A stretch of DNA of 64,000 nt from Adiantum capillus-veneris (GCA_014529385.2 CM043942.1:33275969-33339968), one strand, 5' to 3'. Shown: positions 24,303 through 36,283, counted from the first letter of the stretch. The notes: generated from the sequence alone by a model not told the origin. Program-made: numbers and translations.

Positions 24303-25590
24303 TCATGCTTGTAGCTCTGCTTCTGATTCCCTAGCAACAGAGTTGGAGGGTTCTCCCTCCTCTGCAATATCTAGCATGAACTCTGGATCAAACCTTAAGA
24401 AGTACCTTTTGAGTCTCCATCCAATGACTCTGGTCTTGTGAATTCAACCATGTGCTTCCATCAATTTGTAGCTTCCATTGGTGTATCTCTTTTTGATAAT
24501 AAATGGTCCTTCCCATCTGGGTTGAAACTTCTTATCTTTCCTAGTGTCAAATCTGTTGTCGTATCTCAATACTAACATGTCTTTTTTCAAACCCTTTTCT
24601 TTAAGCCCTTGATTGAATGATAGTCGGCCTCTCTCTGCTTGTGCTGCATAGTGATTGATTGCATCTTCCCTATCTAGCTGAAGCCTTTCTAGATCCAACA
24701 TGTGGTTACGGAGGTGGGCAATTGGGCGCTATAACTGACTAGCCATAACTCACAAGCTGGATATCTGTACCTCAATGGGTAGAATGGCCTCTTTCCCATA
24801 TGCCAAATGAAAAGGGGTGAAACCTAGTGATGTTCGAAATGTCGTGAGGTAGGCCCAAAGAGCAGCCATGAGATGCTTATCCCAATCACTTGTGTGGTTA
24901 TTCACCTGCTTTGTGATGATCTTACAGATCACACCATTTAACTTTTCCGCTAGGCCATTGCACTGTGGATAGTATAGGGTGGAGCGTCGACGTGTGATGC
25001 CTAACTTTTTCATCAATTCTCCCACCAAGTCGCCTCTAAAACCTGGCCCTCTATCAGATATCATCTCCAAAGGTGTGCCAAAACGGCAACAAATGTGTTC
25101 AAATATGAACTTCACCACTTCTTGGGATGTAATGTGTGTGGTGGTTGCTGCTTCCGCCCATCGAGTCATGTAGTCTAAACCAGCTAGAATGTATAGTTTG
25201 CCTAATGGGGCCCTTAGTAAAGGACCAATTGCATCTATTCTCCACTTCTCAAACATGCCATATGAGATGATAGGAGCCCGTGGCTCATAGGTTAGTGTTC
25301 GATCACTAGACACTTGACAAGCTTTGCATGTTTTACAACAATGATGCACATCCCTGTTCAGACACTAGGCCAAGAGAATCCTGCCCTTGCAATATAATTT
25401 TCTATTTACAAGGCGGTATCTTGTTGCCTTTCGGACAAGCCATTTTTTCTGGCCCTTGGTGTACCCTTCAGGACATTCTCCTGTATCTAAGAAGCTCATG
25501 ATATCAGGCATAGCATCGCTACCTTGAAAGAGGGGTAGTTTCATTTTGATTGCTCCTATTTGAATATCTTGTATTCTTTCCTTGGCTAGA
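24303..25590 (-). pseudogene. int: Tat element integrase
   Basis: Catalyses insertion of element cDNA. The zinc-binding end reads HHCCKTCKACQ (about 25345). The core has WRIDAIGPL, then ISDRGPGFRGDLV with the second Asp (about 25055) and the Glu of GLAEKLNG (about 24945), and ends with the usual PFHLAYGKEAILPIE. After a stop near 24750 a C-terminal piece (24701-24444) reads FQPRWEGPFIIKKRYTNGSYKL, as at 13342. The frame closes at TGA 24303-24305. At least two internal stops. Confidence 0.87.
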
Positions 25591-25630
25591 GCATCTGCCT
25601 CTTGATTTTATACCTAGGGACATGAAATAA

Positions 25631-25985
25631 CTACACTGCCTCAAACTTTCTTAAAAGATCCTTAACTTGGCATACTTGGCCAAGTAAAACTTGATTTTTA
25701 CAAATCCAAGTGCCATTTATTTGCTTTATCAAAAGCATGGCATCGCCAAACACATTTAGGCGTTGAACCCCTTGCAAAATGCATTGTTCTAGTCCAAGAA
25801 TTAAAGCCGCATACTCTGCTTTGTTGTTGGAGTGGGAGTGTAGCAGCTGCCCAATAGAGAATACCTTTTCCTTATGCTCATTGAAAATGATGATGCCAAC
25901 TGTAGACTGGTCCACTGTTCTTTTGTATGCTCCATCAAAGAAAAGATAATGAGCTCTTTCTAGCTTAGTAATTTCTACCATTGGT
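25631..25985 (-). pseudogene. Second (archaeal-type) RNase H of Tat element
   Basis: LFFDGAYKRTVDQSTVGIII, then NNKAEYAALILGLEQ and FGDAMLLIKQINGTW give the D, E and D active-site residues of an archaeal-type RNase H domain, placed between the gypsy RNase H and integrase. A second RNase H in this position is diagnostic of the Tat lineage. This part of the frame is uninterrupted. Confidence 0.88.
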
Positions 25986-25999
25986 GTCACTTCTTCACC

Positions 26000-27290
26000 G
26001 TTGGTGTTGACTTTTAGCTTCTTCTCATAGTGATGATGATTAAGAATACTTGCTAAACTAGGCCTTGTGGAGTTTTCTACCTGCATGGTGTAATCAAACT
26101 CTTGTAACCTAACAAGCCACTTAGAGATTCTAGATGAGACGTCCATGTTTTGCATTACATACAAAAATACCTCTTCCATTGTCAAAATTACAAAGGGTCT
26201 AGCCAATAGATAAGAGCGGAACTTTGTAGTGGCAAACGTCAATGCTAGCACCATGTGTTCTACCGCGGTGAATCCTTTTTTTGATGGGGTCATGACACAA
26301 CTAGAGAAGTAGATAGGATGCATGAAAGAGATTTGGGGGTCTTTTTGCATTAGTACGGCTCTAAGTGTATCACTTCCTACAATGGGGTTAACATAAAATG
26401 GCTCGTACCATCTAGGGGGTGCAATGGTGGAAAGTGTAGCCAGGATCTATTTCACTTCTTTAAACTGCTTTTTCTTCACTCCATAAGAAGACATCTTTAT
26501 GGGTCAAATACCTTACCTTCTAAATAAAAGAGACCAATTCCTTTACTGTGGTGGGTGATGTGACAAAGATACCAAATCTTGAATCTTACTAGGGTCAGCC
26601 TCCATTCCTTTTGCTGAAATTTCATGGCCAAGAAGAGTGACCTTGCTTTCCCCAATGTGACACTTATCTACGTTAAGCTAGCCACCAAAGGTTTGTAGCC
26701 TAGTCAAGCCATCATAGACCTTGCTCAAATGGAGGGAGCGAGAACTGTAGATGCAAAAATCATCTATGAAAACTCGTATTGACTTACCGAAGTATGGCTA
26801 GAAGAAAAAAGTTACATAGCGTTGGAATGTGGCCGGAGCGTTGGTGAGGCCAAAAGGCATCACTCTGTAAGCAAAACATCCCCATGGTGTTATGAAAGTT
26901 GTCTTTTTCTGGTCTTCTTCTTCAATACTAATCTGAAAGTAGCCTAAGTAGCCATCACATACTGTGGTAGCGCTCATGACCTGCTACCTCATTGAGAATT
27001 TCATCTTGGAATGGGAGGGGAAAATGATCCCTCTTTGTTGCTGTGTTGAGAGGTTTGTAGTCTACACAAACCCTCCACTTACCGTTCTTCTTTGGTGTGA
27101 CTACTACTGGAGGGACCCACTCTGAGTCCTTGACGGGGTAAATGAAATCTGTCTGTAGCAAATTCCTTACCTCTTTGAGCAATGCCTCTTCTTGAATTAC
27201 CCTAAGCCTTATGAGCTTTTGCACTACATGCTTACTTCCTTCCTTGAGTCTTATGCAGTGTTGTACCATTGTGATGCGTGTGATCTTGTC
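26000..27290 (-). pseudogene. rt: Tat element reverse transcriptase and gypsy RNase H
   Basis: 27269-26955 holds fingers and palm: VPPVVVTPKKNGKWRVCVDY and [20 protein letters not shown]. The active site near 26745-26775 reads VFIDDFCIYSS, an I-D-D form usual for this lineage. RNase H follows at 26350-26030 (KGFTAVEHMVLALTFATTKF). Several stops lie between 26950 and 26360. Confidence 0.85.
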
Positions 27291-27548
27291 ATAACAATGA
27301 ACAATGTGGTGAAGTTACCTAGCATAGAGATATATCATTTTCTCTCTTCACCAGTTAACTCACTGGAGAGTATCCGATGTAACTTACTTGTATCCACAAG
27401 GGTTGCCTACCTGATGGTCCCTCTTGGTTCTCCGGTGGTGTTTCAGATTGTGTCAATCTGTTTGGGTCTATGAAGATGAGTCCCATTACTTTGATGCTAT
27501 TGTTGTCTCTTCTCCTGATGTGGTCAAAAAGTCACTGGTGAACTCATC

Positions 27549-27830
27549 TTATGATGCCTCCAAGATCATGTTGTGTTGCTTCCCAGTCTTCATGTCGTAG
27601 AATAGGGACTTTCCTTTCACATCCTTCATTTGGATCATTCCGGTACTCCAGTATTGCTTAGCCTCCATAGCCATGATCCATGGTCTTCCAAAAATGATAG
27701 GATAGTCTTCCCCTTTTTGTGGCATGAAAAAATTGTCTACCTCCACTTTTGTGATGAATGCCTTCACTTTGACTGCATTCACAATGCCTACGCACTTCAA
27801 TCTGTCATTATTTGCCATTTGCCCCAGCTA
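27549..27830 (-). pseudogene. Tat element protease region
   Basis: VKVKAFITKVEVDNFFMPQK and YPIIFGRPWIMAMEAK match the C-terminal half of a gypsy retropepsin (the I-x-G-R-P-W motif). The catalytic D-S/T-G segment lies upstream in a broken stretch and is not clearly visible. Confidence 0.7.
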
Positions 27831-28199
27831 TCCTTGGTCTTGATTTTCTTGTGCTTACCATCTTCATCCATTGTCTCCTTATCCTTGGTGCAAGATGGAG
27901 TAATTGGGGTTAGGTTATCTTTGGACACTGCATCAAGACATCTTGAACTAGGTCATATGTTTTAGCATACTCACCCAGTGAAAAATCCACAATGTCAATC
28001 TTCCGTCGAGGCTTAGATGCCTGCTTTCTAGACTCGCCTTTTCCTTTCATCTTCTCCTCCCTTTGAGAGGCTTCTTTGTGCCTGGCACGCTTCACTCTCG
28101 AGTCCCATGGCATCCACTTCTTCTACCTTTCCTTTTTCTTTTTTCTTCTCTCGGACTCGCTCTTCCATCTTTGCCTTCCTTTTAGCTTCCATGCTAATG

Positions 28200-29157
28200 A
28201 CACTCACTCCTTGGTTTCTAGCAAGTGGTGGAGGTAGCGGTGGAATGAGAGGTTGTGGTGGTGGTGGTGGTTGTATACGTGGTCAAAGATTTGGACCGGT
28301 GGGATGGGCCCTGGTTGCCTGGGCAATGGTGGTCTTGCTCTTGATGGAGAGATCCGATTCTCTCTGTATCCTCTATTGAAGTTTTTCCTTCTTGGATGTG
28401 GGAAATAATACAAGCCCTTGCCGTCCTCCCCACAATTGTAGCAGTGGTATTCCTGGTTTTTCCTTTGTTGTCCTCTCCCTTGCTCTGGATTTTTGACAGG
28501 TGCATGCCCTTGCTGCACCAGATGCACGAGTAGACTTTCAAGCTGAGTAGTGATGCAACTCAATAGGTTTTGCTGCTCTTTTGATTCCTTTTGTAGTTGG
28601 GTTCTATGAGCGTTTGTTGCAGTCACTATGGTTAGTCAGACTGAGGTCAATTCCTTTGGCTCGTTGACTCTTGCTTGCATGTGCAGCTTCTTGTCTTTAA
28701 GGTGGGTTACTTCTACTGCCAACTTATACGTTGCAGGGAATCTCCCCTTCACCTTCTCTTTAAGCGGCAACCATAGGCCAGCAATGAAATGGTCCTTCTT
28801 CAAGAAATTAGGCACTCCTTCACCTTCCTCCAGTGAGGCAACCCATCGCTCCCACAAACTTGGATTCGTAAGTGGCATATTCTAGCAGAGCTGCCATAAC
28901 TTTTTTGAGGTTGTGTCTCCACCAAACCTTTTCACAAAGGCAGCACATAGTACCTCCCATGCATTCTTGGTAGCTTGGGGAAAAGCATTGTGCCAAGACT
29001 TGGCCTCTACTTTCATCAGTAGAGGAAAAATTTGTAGCCGTGAGGCATCGTCATCCTTGTTGGAAACCACACAAGCGATGTCAAAGTCATCCAAAAAATC
29101 GGTGGTGATGTCTTCTCCCTTTTTCTCACTAAATGTGGGAAAAGAGACACTTGTCAT
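28200..29157 (-). pseudogene. gag: Tat element Gag
   Basis: Starts MTSVSFPTFSEKKGEDITTD at 29157, with the capsid motif SRLQIFPLLMKVEAKSWHNA and FVKRFGGDTTSKK, a form of the gypsy gag domain. TAG near 28882 and a stop near 28636 interrupt it. The zinc knuckle near 28430-28450 reads CYNCGEDGKGLYYF, having lost its His, and is followed by a Pro- and His-rich tail. The next frame piece (28113-27910) probably belongs to the gag-pro junction. Confidence 0.82.
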
Positions 29158-29518
29158 GGTGGTAAATTAATGAGCAGGAAAATAAAAACCTCTTTAAAAA
29201 AAAGAAAAAAATATATGTCACAAATGACTCAGTGGATTATAGCGGCTTCCTTACAGGGTCTGAGTGGATAGATTTACAACATGATAAAAATGGAAACATT
29301 GAAAGAGTGGTGGTAATCCAACATGGGGAGGATAATAGGGTTTGGGGAGCTAAGGATTTCTCCTAGCACCGCAGCGCCAAACACATACACAATCTTCTAT
29401 TGATAGAAGATTTTTCTATCTACATATATATTCACATCATGCATGTGTTGCAAAAACCTAAATGGAAAGGTGGTTGGTCCGTTATCCATGATGCATAGAG
29501 TGTAGAGTACTTACTTAC

Positions 29519-30468
29519 ACCCTTACCATGCCGGTGTTGACAAGTTGGCACATCCACAAGTGGTCATCGCCCTTCATAGGCTCCACCTTCCCTTCATCGC
29601 TCAGCACGTATGGAGTGATGGCAATGTGCTTGACCACTCCTAGCCTTTTAGTTAGCAGCAGCTGTAGGTAATTATCGTAGTCGGCTCATTGCATGAACTG
29701 CACTCCATTTAGCTGTAACTCGTCTCTAGCCCACTGGATTTCACCCATGGTGGACAGTTTCTTCAGGATGAGCTGTGCGGGGAGAGGAGGAAGACCCTCT
29801 ACTCGCCCTCCAAAGCAGCGAGGACAGTAGCCAAACCACTCCTCTTTAGGGCATGGGAACCTTCTTACCACTTCTGCTTCGGGGTTGTCAAAGGGACTGC
29901 AACACTCGCATGCGTCGTGCGAATCGATAGGCAATCTTCCACCATTTTGCTTCTGATGACCTTCTTTTTTGGCAGACTAGGCACGATTCTACTTTCCAAA
30001 CTTGAAGCACTCGTGTGGCAAAGTGTTTCTTCCTTTGGGATCATGTCTTTCAGGACTGGCCTAGCCCTTCCTTTCCTTTGGCTCGAGCAACCCCTTTTGG
30101 CCACTTAGGAGTAGAGGATATACCTTTACTTGCAGATTTTGTAGGAAAAAGATGCCTTACCGACCTTTTTCCTCCCTTGATATGGATGACCTCCTCGCGG
30201 TGGACGTCGATGTAGATGATTTCTACCTTCGTTACCTCCGCTACTGGCATTCATGGATTGTGTGCTTTGGTTGACAATAGTGATGGCATTTCGTAGCACT
30301 CCCACTTGATGCTCTTGATTTGCGGTTAGCACAAGCAATGAGGGATGGGGAGCTTATCTCTTGGATATTGATGACGCTACAGCTTGGCAGTAGTATTTTG
30401 ATGAGTGAGGTCAGTGTTTCTTCAATCTCCTCCTCCTTCATCCTCCAATTGGAGAATTCTTGCATCAT
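29519..30468 (-). pseudogene. Extra ORF between primer site and gag (Ogre ORF1-like position), unknown function
   Basis: Three minus-strand frame pieces (30468-30241, 30250-30050, 30104-29686 in overlapping frames) and their continuation to TAA near 29519. The best-kept part has a Cys-rich block, CECCSPFDNPE then FGYCPRCFGGRVEGLP (about 29900-29800), followed by WARDELQLNGVQFM. An in-frame TGA near 29684 could be a former Trp, after which the frame runs to TGMVRV. The position before gag matches the ORF1 known in Ogre elements. I see no similarity to a named domain; the C-x-C-C and C-x2-C pairs suggest metal binding. Confidence 0.5.
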
Positions 30469-30529
30469 CTATGGTCAACGATGTGCATTGTTTTCAGCAT
30501 TGTAAACTGCAAATTTTTTAGAAGTCCTC

Positions 30530-30545
30530 CTCAATGGGGGTACCA
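30530..30545 (-). other. Candidate primer-binding site of Tat element
   Basis: TGGTACCCCCATTGAGG on the minus strand, two bases after the LTR end TGTCA. It begins TGG as primer sites do; I cannot assign the tRNA. Confidence 0.5.
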
Positions 30546-30689
30546 AATGACAGGTGCAAAATGCAAAACGAACCCCAATGGCCTCTACGCCAGGACCGTG
30601 CACGTCGAGCTCATCACAGGAAATGAAAAGGGGGGCATCACCTAGCTTTGAGCGGCTAGGACGCGGACAACGATAATTTAAAATAGCAC

Positions 30690-32257
30690 TGAGGCAAGCT
30701 TTTCCATGCATGGGAATCCCCCCATATATTTTTGTCCTTTTACCAAAATATTTCCCATTATATAAGTTACTTTTGATTTTTTCTTCCTTTTTCACAAACG
30801 TTTTAGCCTTTATTAAATAAATAAGACTTATGCTAATCAATCTCGATGTAGCATAAATAAGTAAGCTTTCTTTGTTGATCTCTTTTTCTACCTTAAATAT
30901 TAAATATATATAAATTACATTATATATTTTAGTATTTTCTAATATATTTTTCATGTATGTATATTATTCCACCCTACCAAATATTTTATTCACTAGTATT
31001 CATTTTCAAACCTCAACCCCACTTTCAAATTTCAATAATACCTCCATCTAGATGATTGCCAATCTTTTCAAAACTCTAGGTCATGTTTTCATACACATAA
31101 AGGAGCTTACACTTGAAGGCAAGAGAGAAGTCCACTCAAAGGGGACCACCAAAAGACTTTTGTAGCCACAAATAATACATTATTTGGCTGAATTTTTTAA
31201 GTAAAAAAGAACCCCAAATCTGAAGGAGCGTTCAACATAAAAGATGTAGCCCGTGATCTCAATTTTTAGCTCAAATTTTTTCAGAATTTTTGGAGTTATG
31301 AACGCGGAGCTATGATTTTTGTAGTGGGCCCCAGTTTTCTCATGTAATGGTTACACAAGCCATCCCTAGTTTTCTTCCCTCTAGAATGGCTATGGTTCTA
31401 CAAGTCTTCAAGTATGATTACAAGAGACAAGGCTCTTTTAATGAGGTCTTGGAAAGTCTAGAGTGATTCTATCACCATTTTTCGAGGATCCATCCTCATC
31501 AACAAATATCCACCTTCGACAACATCTCTTATAATTTTCTTACCTCTCTCTTCTCTCCCTAAGCTTATGTCTAGCCAAAGCTAGACTATTGTAAATATTT
31601 CCTATCCTCTACATCCTACCCACATTCTCTCTTCTTCTCTCTCTATTGACTCTAGTATTTTAACTAATGAGGAGACAAGATGGGAGCCACAGTCACATGC
31701 ACTCCATTTTCCTAGTCACCAAAGTGGGACACTCACTTCAATTAGAAATATTGCTAAATCCTCTCCTCCTTCCCTATATAAGGAGGCCATGAGAGCTCAC
31801 CATGACACAAAAACACACACAACATCACCAAAGAATACACTATGCATTGTGTGTGCGTAGTGCACACGCACGCACACACACCATCACCATCACCGCAATC
31901 ACCATGCTCGTCTTGAGCATGACCTCTACACCCTTGGGCTATGGAAGATGAAGGGCAGCTAAATGAAGGATGATGGCCATAACCCTCGTGCGAGTCTTTG
32001 CCATCAACTTCCACCTATCCGCCATGTGCTCTACCACTCTCTCCCTTCTCATTCCCCTACCCTATGCTCCCCATTTCATCGCCTTATTCTCTAAATAAAG
32101 CTTGAGGTTTTGTGAGTATGTTTTCCTGCAATGTTTTGCCCATGTGAGGTGTGCGGAATCACCACCTAGTCTTGTGTTTGGAGTGAGATTGTGTATGTGT
32201 GAAGGGTGTGCGGATTCGCCATCCTTCTGTGGTGCCTAAGTACTAAGCCGCAATACC

Positions 32258-32325
<68 letters not shown>

Positions 32326-32532
32326 CTCATTTCCCTTCCTCTTCATCATTACTCCCAAGCATCCATCTCTCTTGGATGAAAACTTTGTTATGGTGGTGTG
32401 TTGTTTGCGTCCTAGCCGCTGAAGCTAGGTGGTGCCCCAATGTTTGCTTTACCATGACAAACTCGAGGCGCGCCATTCGGTCCCTGGTGTTTTAGAGGCC
32501 GTCGGGGTTCGAGGTTCGCTTTGCTCCCTTCA
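30690..32532 (+). mobile_element. Solo LTR of a related gypsy family, TSD AGCAC
   Basis: Runs TGAGGCAAGC...TTTGCTCCCTTCA, with AGCAC at 30685-30689 and 32532-32536 (one base shared with the element end). The uninterrupted target is present in the other Tat LTR at 21565-21580. Its last 120 bp resemble, in opposite orientation, the last 120 bp of the Tat LTR (both contain CTAGCCGCT and GGCCGTCGGG), so it belongs to a related family. It has CTATATAAGGAGG at 31773 (TATA), AATAAAG at 32094, and (CT)n at 32263-32322. Confidence 0.75.
31773..31785 (+). promoter_or_regulatory. TATA box in nested solo LTR
   Basis: CTATATAAGGAGG, about 320 bp before AATAAAG. Confidence 0.55.
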
Positions 32533-32546
32533 GCACAAATACTGCA

Positions 32547-32550
<4 letters not shown>

Positions 32551-32623
<73 letters not shown>

Positions 32624-32835
32624 GTAGGTGATGAAAACCCCCCTTGGTATGTGAGGGAAACTTGACTCAAAGTGATATTTAAAGAGACCTTGGCGCAATG
32701 GCAATTGTGGTGATAGAGAGAGTGAGATATAGAGAGCCTAAGTGCATTCTCTAGAGGAAATTACATATACATGGAGGTTCTACTCTTGTGTGTGGCGGTT
32801 GAGTCAATGAGAATGAGGGAGAGAGAGTGGGGTTG

Positions 32836-32882
<47 letters not shown>

Positions 32883-32914
32883 AGTTATGGGGGGGGGGGG
32901 GGGGGGGGGGGGGG

Positions 32915-32945
<31 letters not shown>
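32551..32945. repeat. (GA)n tracts and a 29-base G run in Tat 5' LTR
   Basis: (GA)n at 32551-32621, 32839-32880 and 32918-32944 with an uninterrupted G run at 32889-32917. The matching place in the other LTR (23685-23702) has only short G runs. Confidence 0.9.
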
Positions 32946-33198
32946 GCTATGGTGGCCCGCCTTGGTTGACAAACTAAAGGGAGAGAGGGTATGGATGAGA
33001 GAGTTTGGATGAGAGGGGGGTGATGAGGGAGGAAGGTGTGAGAGTGTGTGTTTGTATGAATAATGAAAGAGAGAGAGGGAGACTTGTGTCCCTTGCATGG
33101 TGGCCCCTGAGAAGGTAAAAAATTATTTTATGCGCCCTATGGGCTTGGTGACACCGAAATGAGGGCGGGAGAGAGGGAGGTGGATTGGCGGAGCCAAG

Positions 33199-33253
<55 letters not shown>

Positions 33254-33393
33254 TTCCTCTGGTGATAATGGAGGAGAGATGGAGAGAGTATGGCCAAGCT
33301 GAGAGGCGTCCCACTATGGGTGCATGCATGGGAGGGAAGAGGGTAGCGGGGTGGTAGGTAGAAAATGCTTTTTCTTTCGTTTTTTCTTATTAG

Positions 33394-33416
33394 CCCCCCC
33401 CCCCCCCCCCCCCCCC
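33394..33416. repeat. 23-base C run in Tat 5' LTR
   Basis: Pure C at the place where the other LTR copies read CTCCCCCCG (24222) and CCCCAAAGGGGGAGC (13722). Confidence 0.9.
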
Positions 33417-33466
33417 GAGTGGGGTTGGTTCTCGCGGCCATGATTTTGAAAACCGGCTGTTAGTAG

Positions 33467-34800
33467 GTACTAGCAATCTTGTAGGGCTAGTACCTTGTTG
33501 GGATCCGTTTGTATACCATCACTAGAGACAATGAAATTGAGAAACTTCAGCTTGGTTTCTCCCCACTTGCATTTCCAATACTGAAGCTATAGATTGTAGT
33601 TCTTGACTTGTGTCAAAGATTCATGTGGATATTGCTCCCAAGGAGGTATGAATTAGAATATCATCAAGATACACAAGTACAACTTCGTACTGAATGAAGT
33701 AAAAAAAATTGAAATGGGATGTTCTCTAAACATTGAGAGACCAAAGGGAATTCTATTGAGCTCATACAGGCTTGTAGGTGTAGAAAAACTTGTCTTGTGG
33801 GCATCAATTGCACTCAGAGAAATTTTCCAATAGCTAGCTGTAAGATCAAGGAGGTAAGCATCTTGACTTTCCCAACATATCCAATAGATCATCCACCCTA
33901 GGTAGACGATAAATCACATGAAAGAATATGTTTAAGGTCAAGAACTGAATTAGAATCAATAAATACCATTATCCTTCTTAGCAAGGTGGGGTTTGGATGC
34001 TCAATCACTAGTAGAGGGGACGATGACACCTTTTTGGAGCATGCCTTGAATGCTTGGGTGATTTGTTCATTAGCAGCAAGGGAGTGATGGTGAGATGTCA
34101 TGCGCATTGGAAGAGCATCTCCCATGTGGATTGAGTGAAAATTTGGAAATTTTATTTGTGAGGCAGCAACATGTGTGGTGAACAGTGAAGGAAATGTTCT
34201 GAGAAGTGATAAAATCTCATAGGTGTGATTCTAAGAATCTAGAAGATAGTGTCGTATGTGGATAAAATTTGACTAGTGTAAAAAAATGGAATGGGCAGAG
34301 TGCTTGGAAGGATAAGGTGATAGATATGAAAAATCATGAGTGACTTGGTCTTAACAAACCAATCAAAACCAAAATTAAGAGGAAATGACATGTGCATGAA
34401 CATAGATTGTGATATGTGAATGAGTAGTCCACTATGCGATTAGAGTAATACAATTCTTTATTGCCACCAAAAAGTACAAAGATTGGTGATGTTGGACTTG
34501 TATCTAAACCTAACTGATTTGACTAATAGATGAGACAGTAGTACTTAAATCAACGAGTGTTTCATGAGATGTGTTTGTGATGTGAACTACAATGTAATAC
34601 ACCATGCAGCTAGAAGAGGTAGGTGGGGATCTACCTTCCAACAACCACCCACCTATATGTTTTTTGCAAGAGCAGCAAGTGTGGAGGCATTGTCGAGTTG
34701 AATTTGTGCTTAATGAATATGTTGATTTGAATTTAATCTCCTACATTTCCTCCTAATGTGGTCGTAAATGCTACAATAAAAAATTCCCTTGACCATCTTT
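33467..34800 (-). pseudogene. Old Ty3/gypsy gag-pro-RT fragment (gypsy E), split by the Tat element
   Basis: Minus strand from 34800: a zinc-knuckle remnant (C-S-I-Y...H-I-R-R-K-C, about 34775-34742, second Cys now Tyr), a retropepsin-like ETLVDLSTTVSSIS (about 34585-34540, active site lost), and RT. The RT has LDLTASYWKISLSAIDAHKT (about 33850), the active site YLDDILIH (about 33660) and the thumb YWKCKWGETKLKFLNFIVSS. The thumb continues at 21425-21360 on the far side of the Tat insertion. It has many stops and is the oldest element in this nest. Confidence 0.75.
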
Positions 34801-36283
34801 GATATAGTCAAGAGCACAGAGGGAGTGAAAAATACACAAATAGCACTCTACATATGGTAGAATATTAATCAATAGATTTTCATTCTTGGTGTATTGCACA
34901 TACACATAATTGAAGCTACACACAATCTGAGAGAGACAAAGAGCGAGAGAGAGTAGAAGAGCACGTGCAAGTGCACCTCCTAGAGCAGAATGCTACACAT
35001 GCATAGAGAGAGGAAAGGTGAGAGAAGAGAAGAAATACACAAAGTACTGGGTACAATCTACCCCCCATGCAAGAGTGAGCATTTTCCTTTTGCGCGTATT
35101 TATTTATAGATTTTTTGAATGCTCAAAATGAATTCAAATTGTCTACTCATACATAAAGTGACCAAAGCTCGTAATGAGCTCTTCAATAATACAATATTAA
35201 TCATCTTGATATCCTTTTACATTTTTTTAAGTCTAGGCCATATTTGGCACTTGGAACCTACAATAACAATATCTTTTTATCATTTTCATTACATATCTCT
35301 CCATTAGCAAAGCAATTGTCCTTAGTTGATATGTGAAGAATCTGCAAACCATACTTGTGAAAAGAAATGGATAAAATTATGTGTCAAAAATATGATGTAT
35401 CAAAATAAAACTTCACAAGTTCAACAAATGAATTTTCTTATGCTATCGTCATCCACATATTGCATACTCTAGTGTCCCATACAACGAGAATTAGCAATAT
35501 AAGTCATATCATGATGTATCATGATATCACTGTCTCAATCATCATTCAATAATCAATTTCCATCAATTTCAAGTCCAATTTTATAAACACTACAAACAAC
35601 AAATCATCATAAACCAAATTCAAATCCACCTCCAATTTTAAATTCAAAATCACTTCCATTATGTGTATCCAAATAACAAAATCATAGTAAGGGAAATGGT
35701 GGCTATCCATTGTAGTATGATTTTGTAATCGATGTTGCCTAAAAGTTGAATTGACACCAATGAGGTATATTGCCTAAATTGGCTCTTCATCTAGAGGAAT
35801 CCCAATCCTCGAGCGAGTACTTTCGAGCACACAAGAAACCGAGCGAGCGCATAAAATGAAAAAGACTTGATGAAAGACCTCAATCATTACTCTATAGAGG
35901 ATAGTGTAGCAAAGTAAATACAAAACCCAACATAACCTTGGCACACTCCCCCTATGTATGCGGGGTATTTACCCCAAAAAAATGGTGTGAAAACCCCATG
36001 CATAATATCATGTGAGCCATCATCAATGAATCATACATACCTGGTTCACTTCTTCTAATTGCCCATACCTTCTTTGCAACCTTTACCTCATGCCAATATT
36101 ATGTGTATCCCTATGTGCAGATGCATATCCTTATTTGACCTATTCATCTCTTGACTTTGCAAACCCATTTTTGCCATCCAGATAATTTTTCATTATTTTA
36201 CACTATTTTTGTAAAAATCTAAGCGGGGTTTCTCCTTCTCCTCTTGCTCTTAAGTGGCCTTTTTGCTTCAAGGACTTTCCACA

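Larger units (their letters stand above)
21431..33461 (-). mobile_element. Complete Tat/Ogre-like Ty3/gypsy element, TSD AGTAG, two nested solo LTRs
   Basis: A 12-kb minus-strand element: 5' LTR (30548-33461), primer site (30530-30545), an extra ORF before gag, gag, protease, RT-RNase H, a second archaeal-type RNase H, integrase, polypurine tract (24276-24292) and 3' LTR (21431-24275). AGTAG stands at 21426-21430 and 33462-33466. A 5' ORF before gag plus a second RNase H is the pattern known for Tat/Ogre elements. It split an older gypsy RT gene, parts of which lie on both sides. All coding parts carry stops. Confidence 0.88.
30548..33461 (-). repeat. 5' LTR of Tat element, carrying a nested solo LTR and a deletion
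   Basis: Pieces 30548-30689 and 32533-33461 match 21431-21570, 21570-21800 and 23640-24275 of the 3' LTR. About 1 kb is missing at the junction near 32800, where both sides share GAGTCA. The missing part contains the TATA box. The LTR start is mutated (TAACAG or AACAG in place of TGACGG). Confidence 0.8.

Noticed and set aside
30548-32532. Mutator-like DNA transposon with 130-bp terminal inverted repeats
   Set aside because: The left copy is the end of the Tat LTR, next to a primer site, and the right copy ends a solo LTR flanked by AGCAC. The other Tat LTR shows the empty site. Nested LTRs explain it better.
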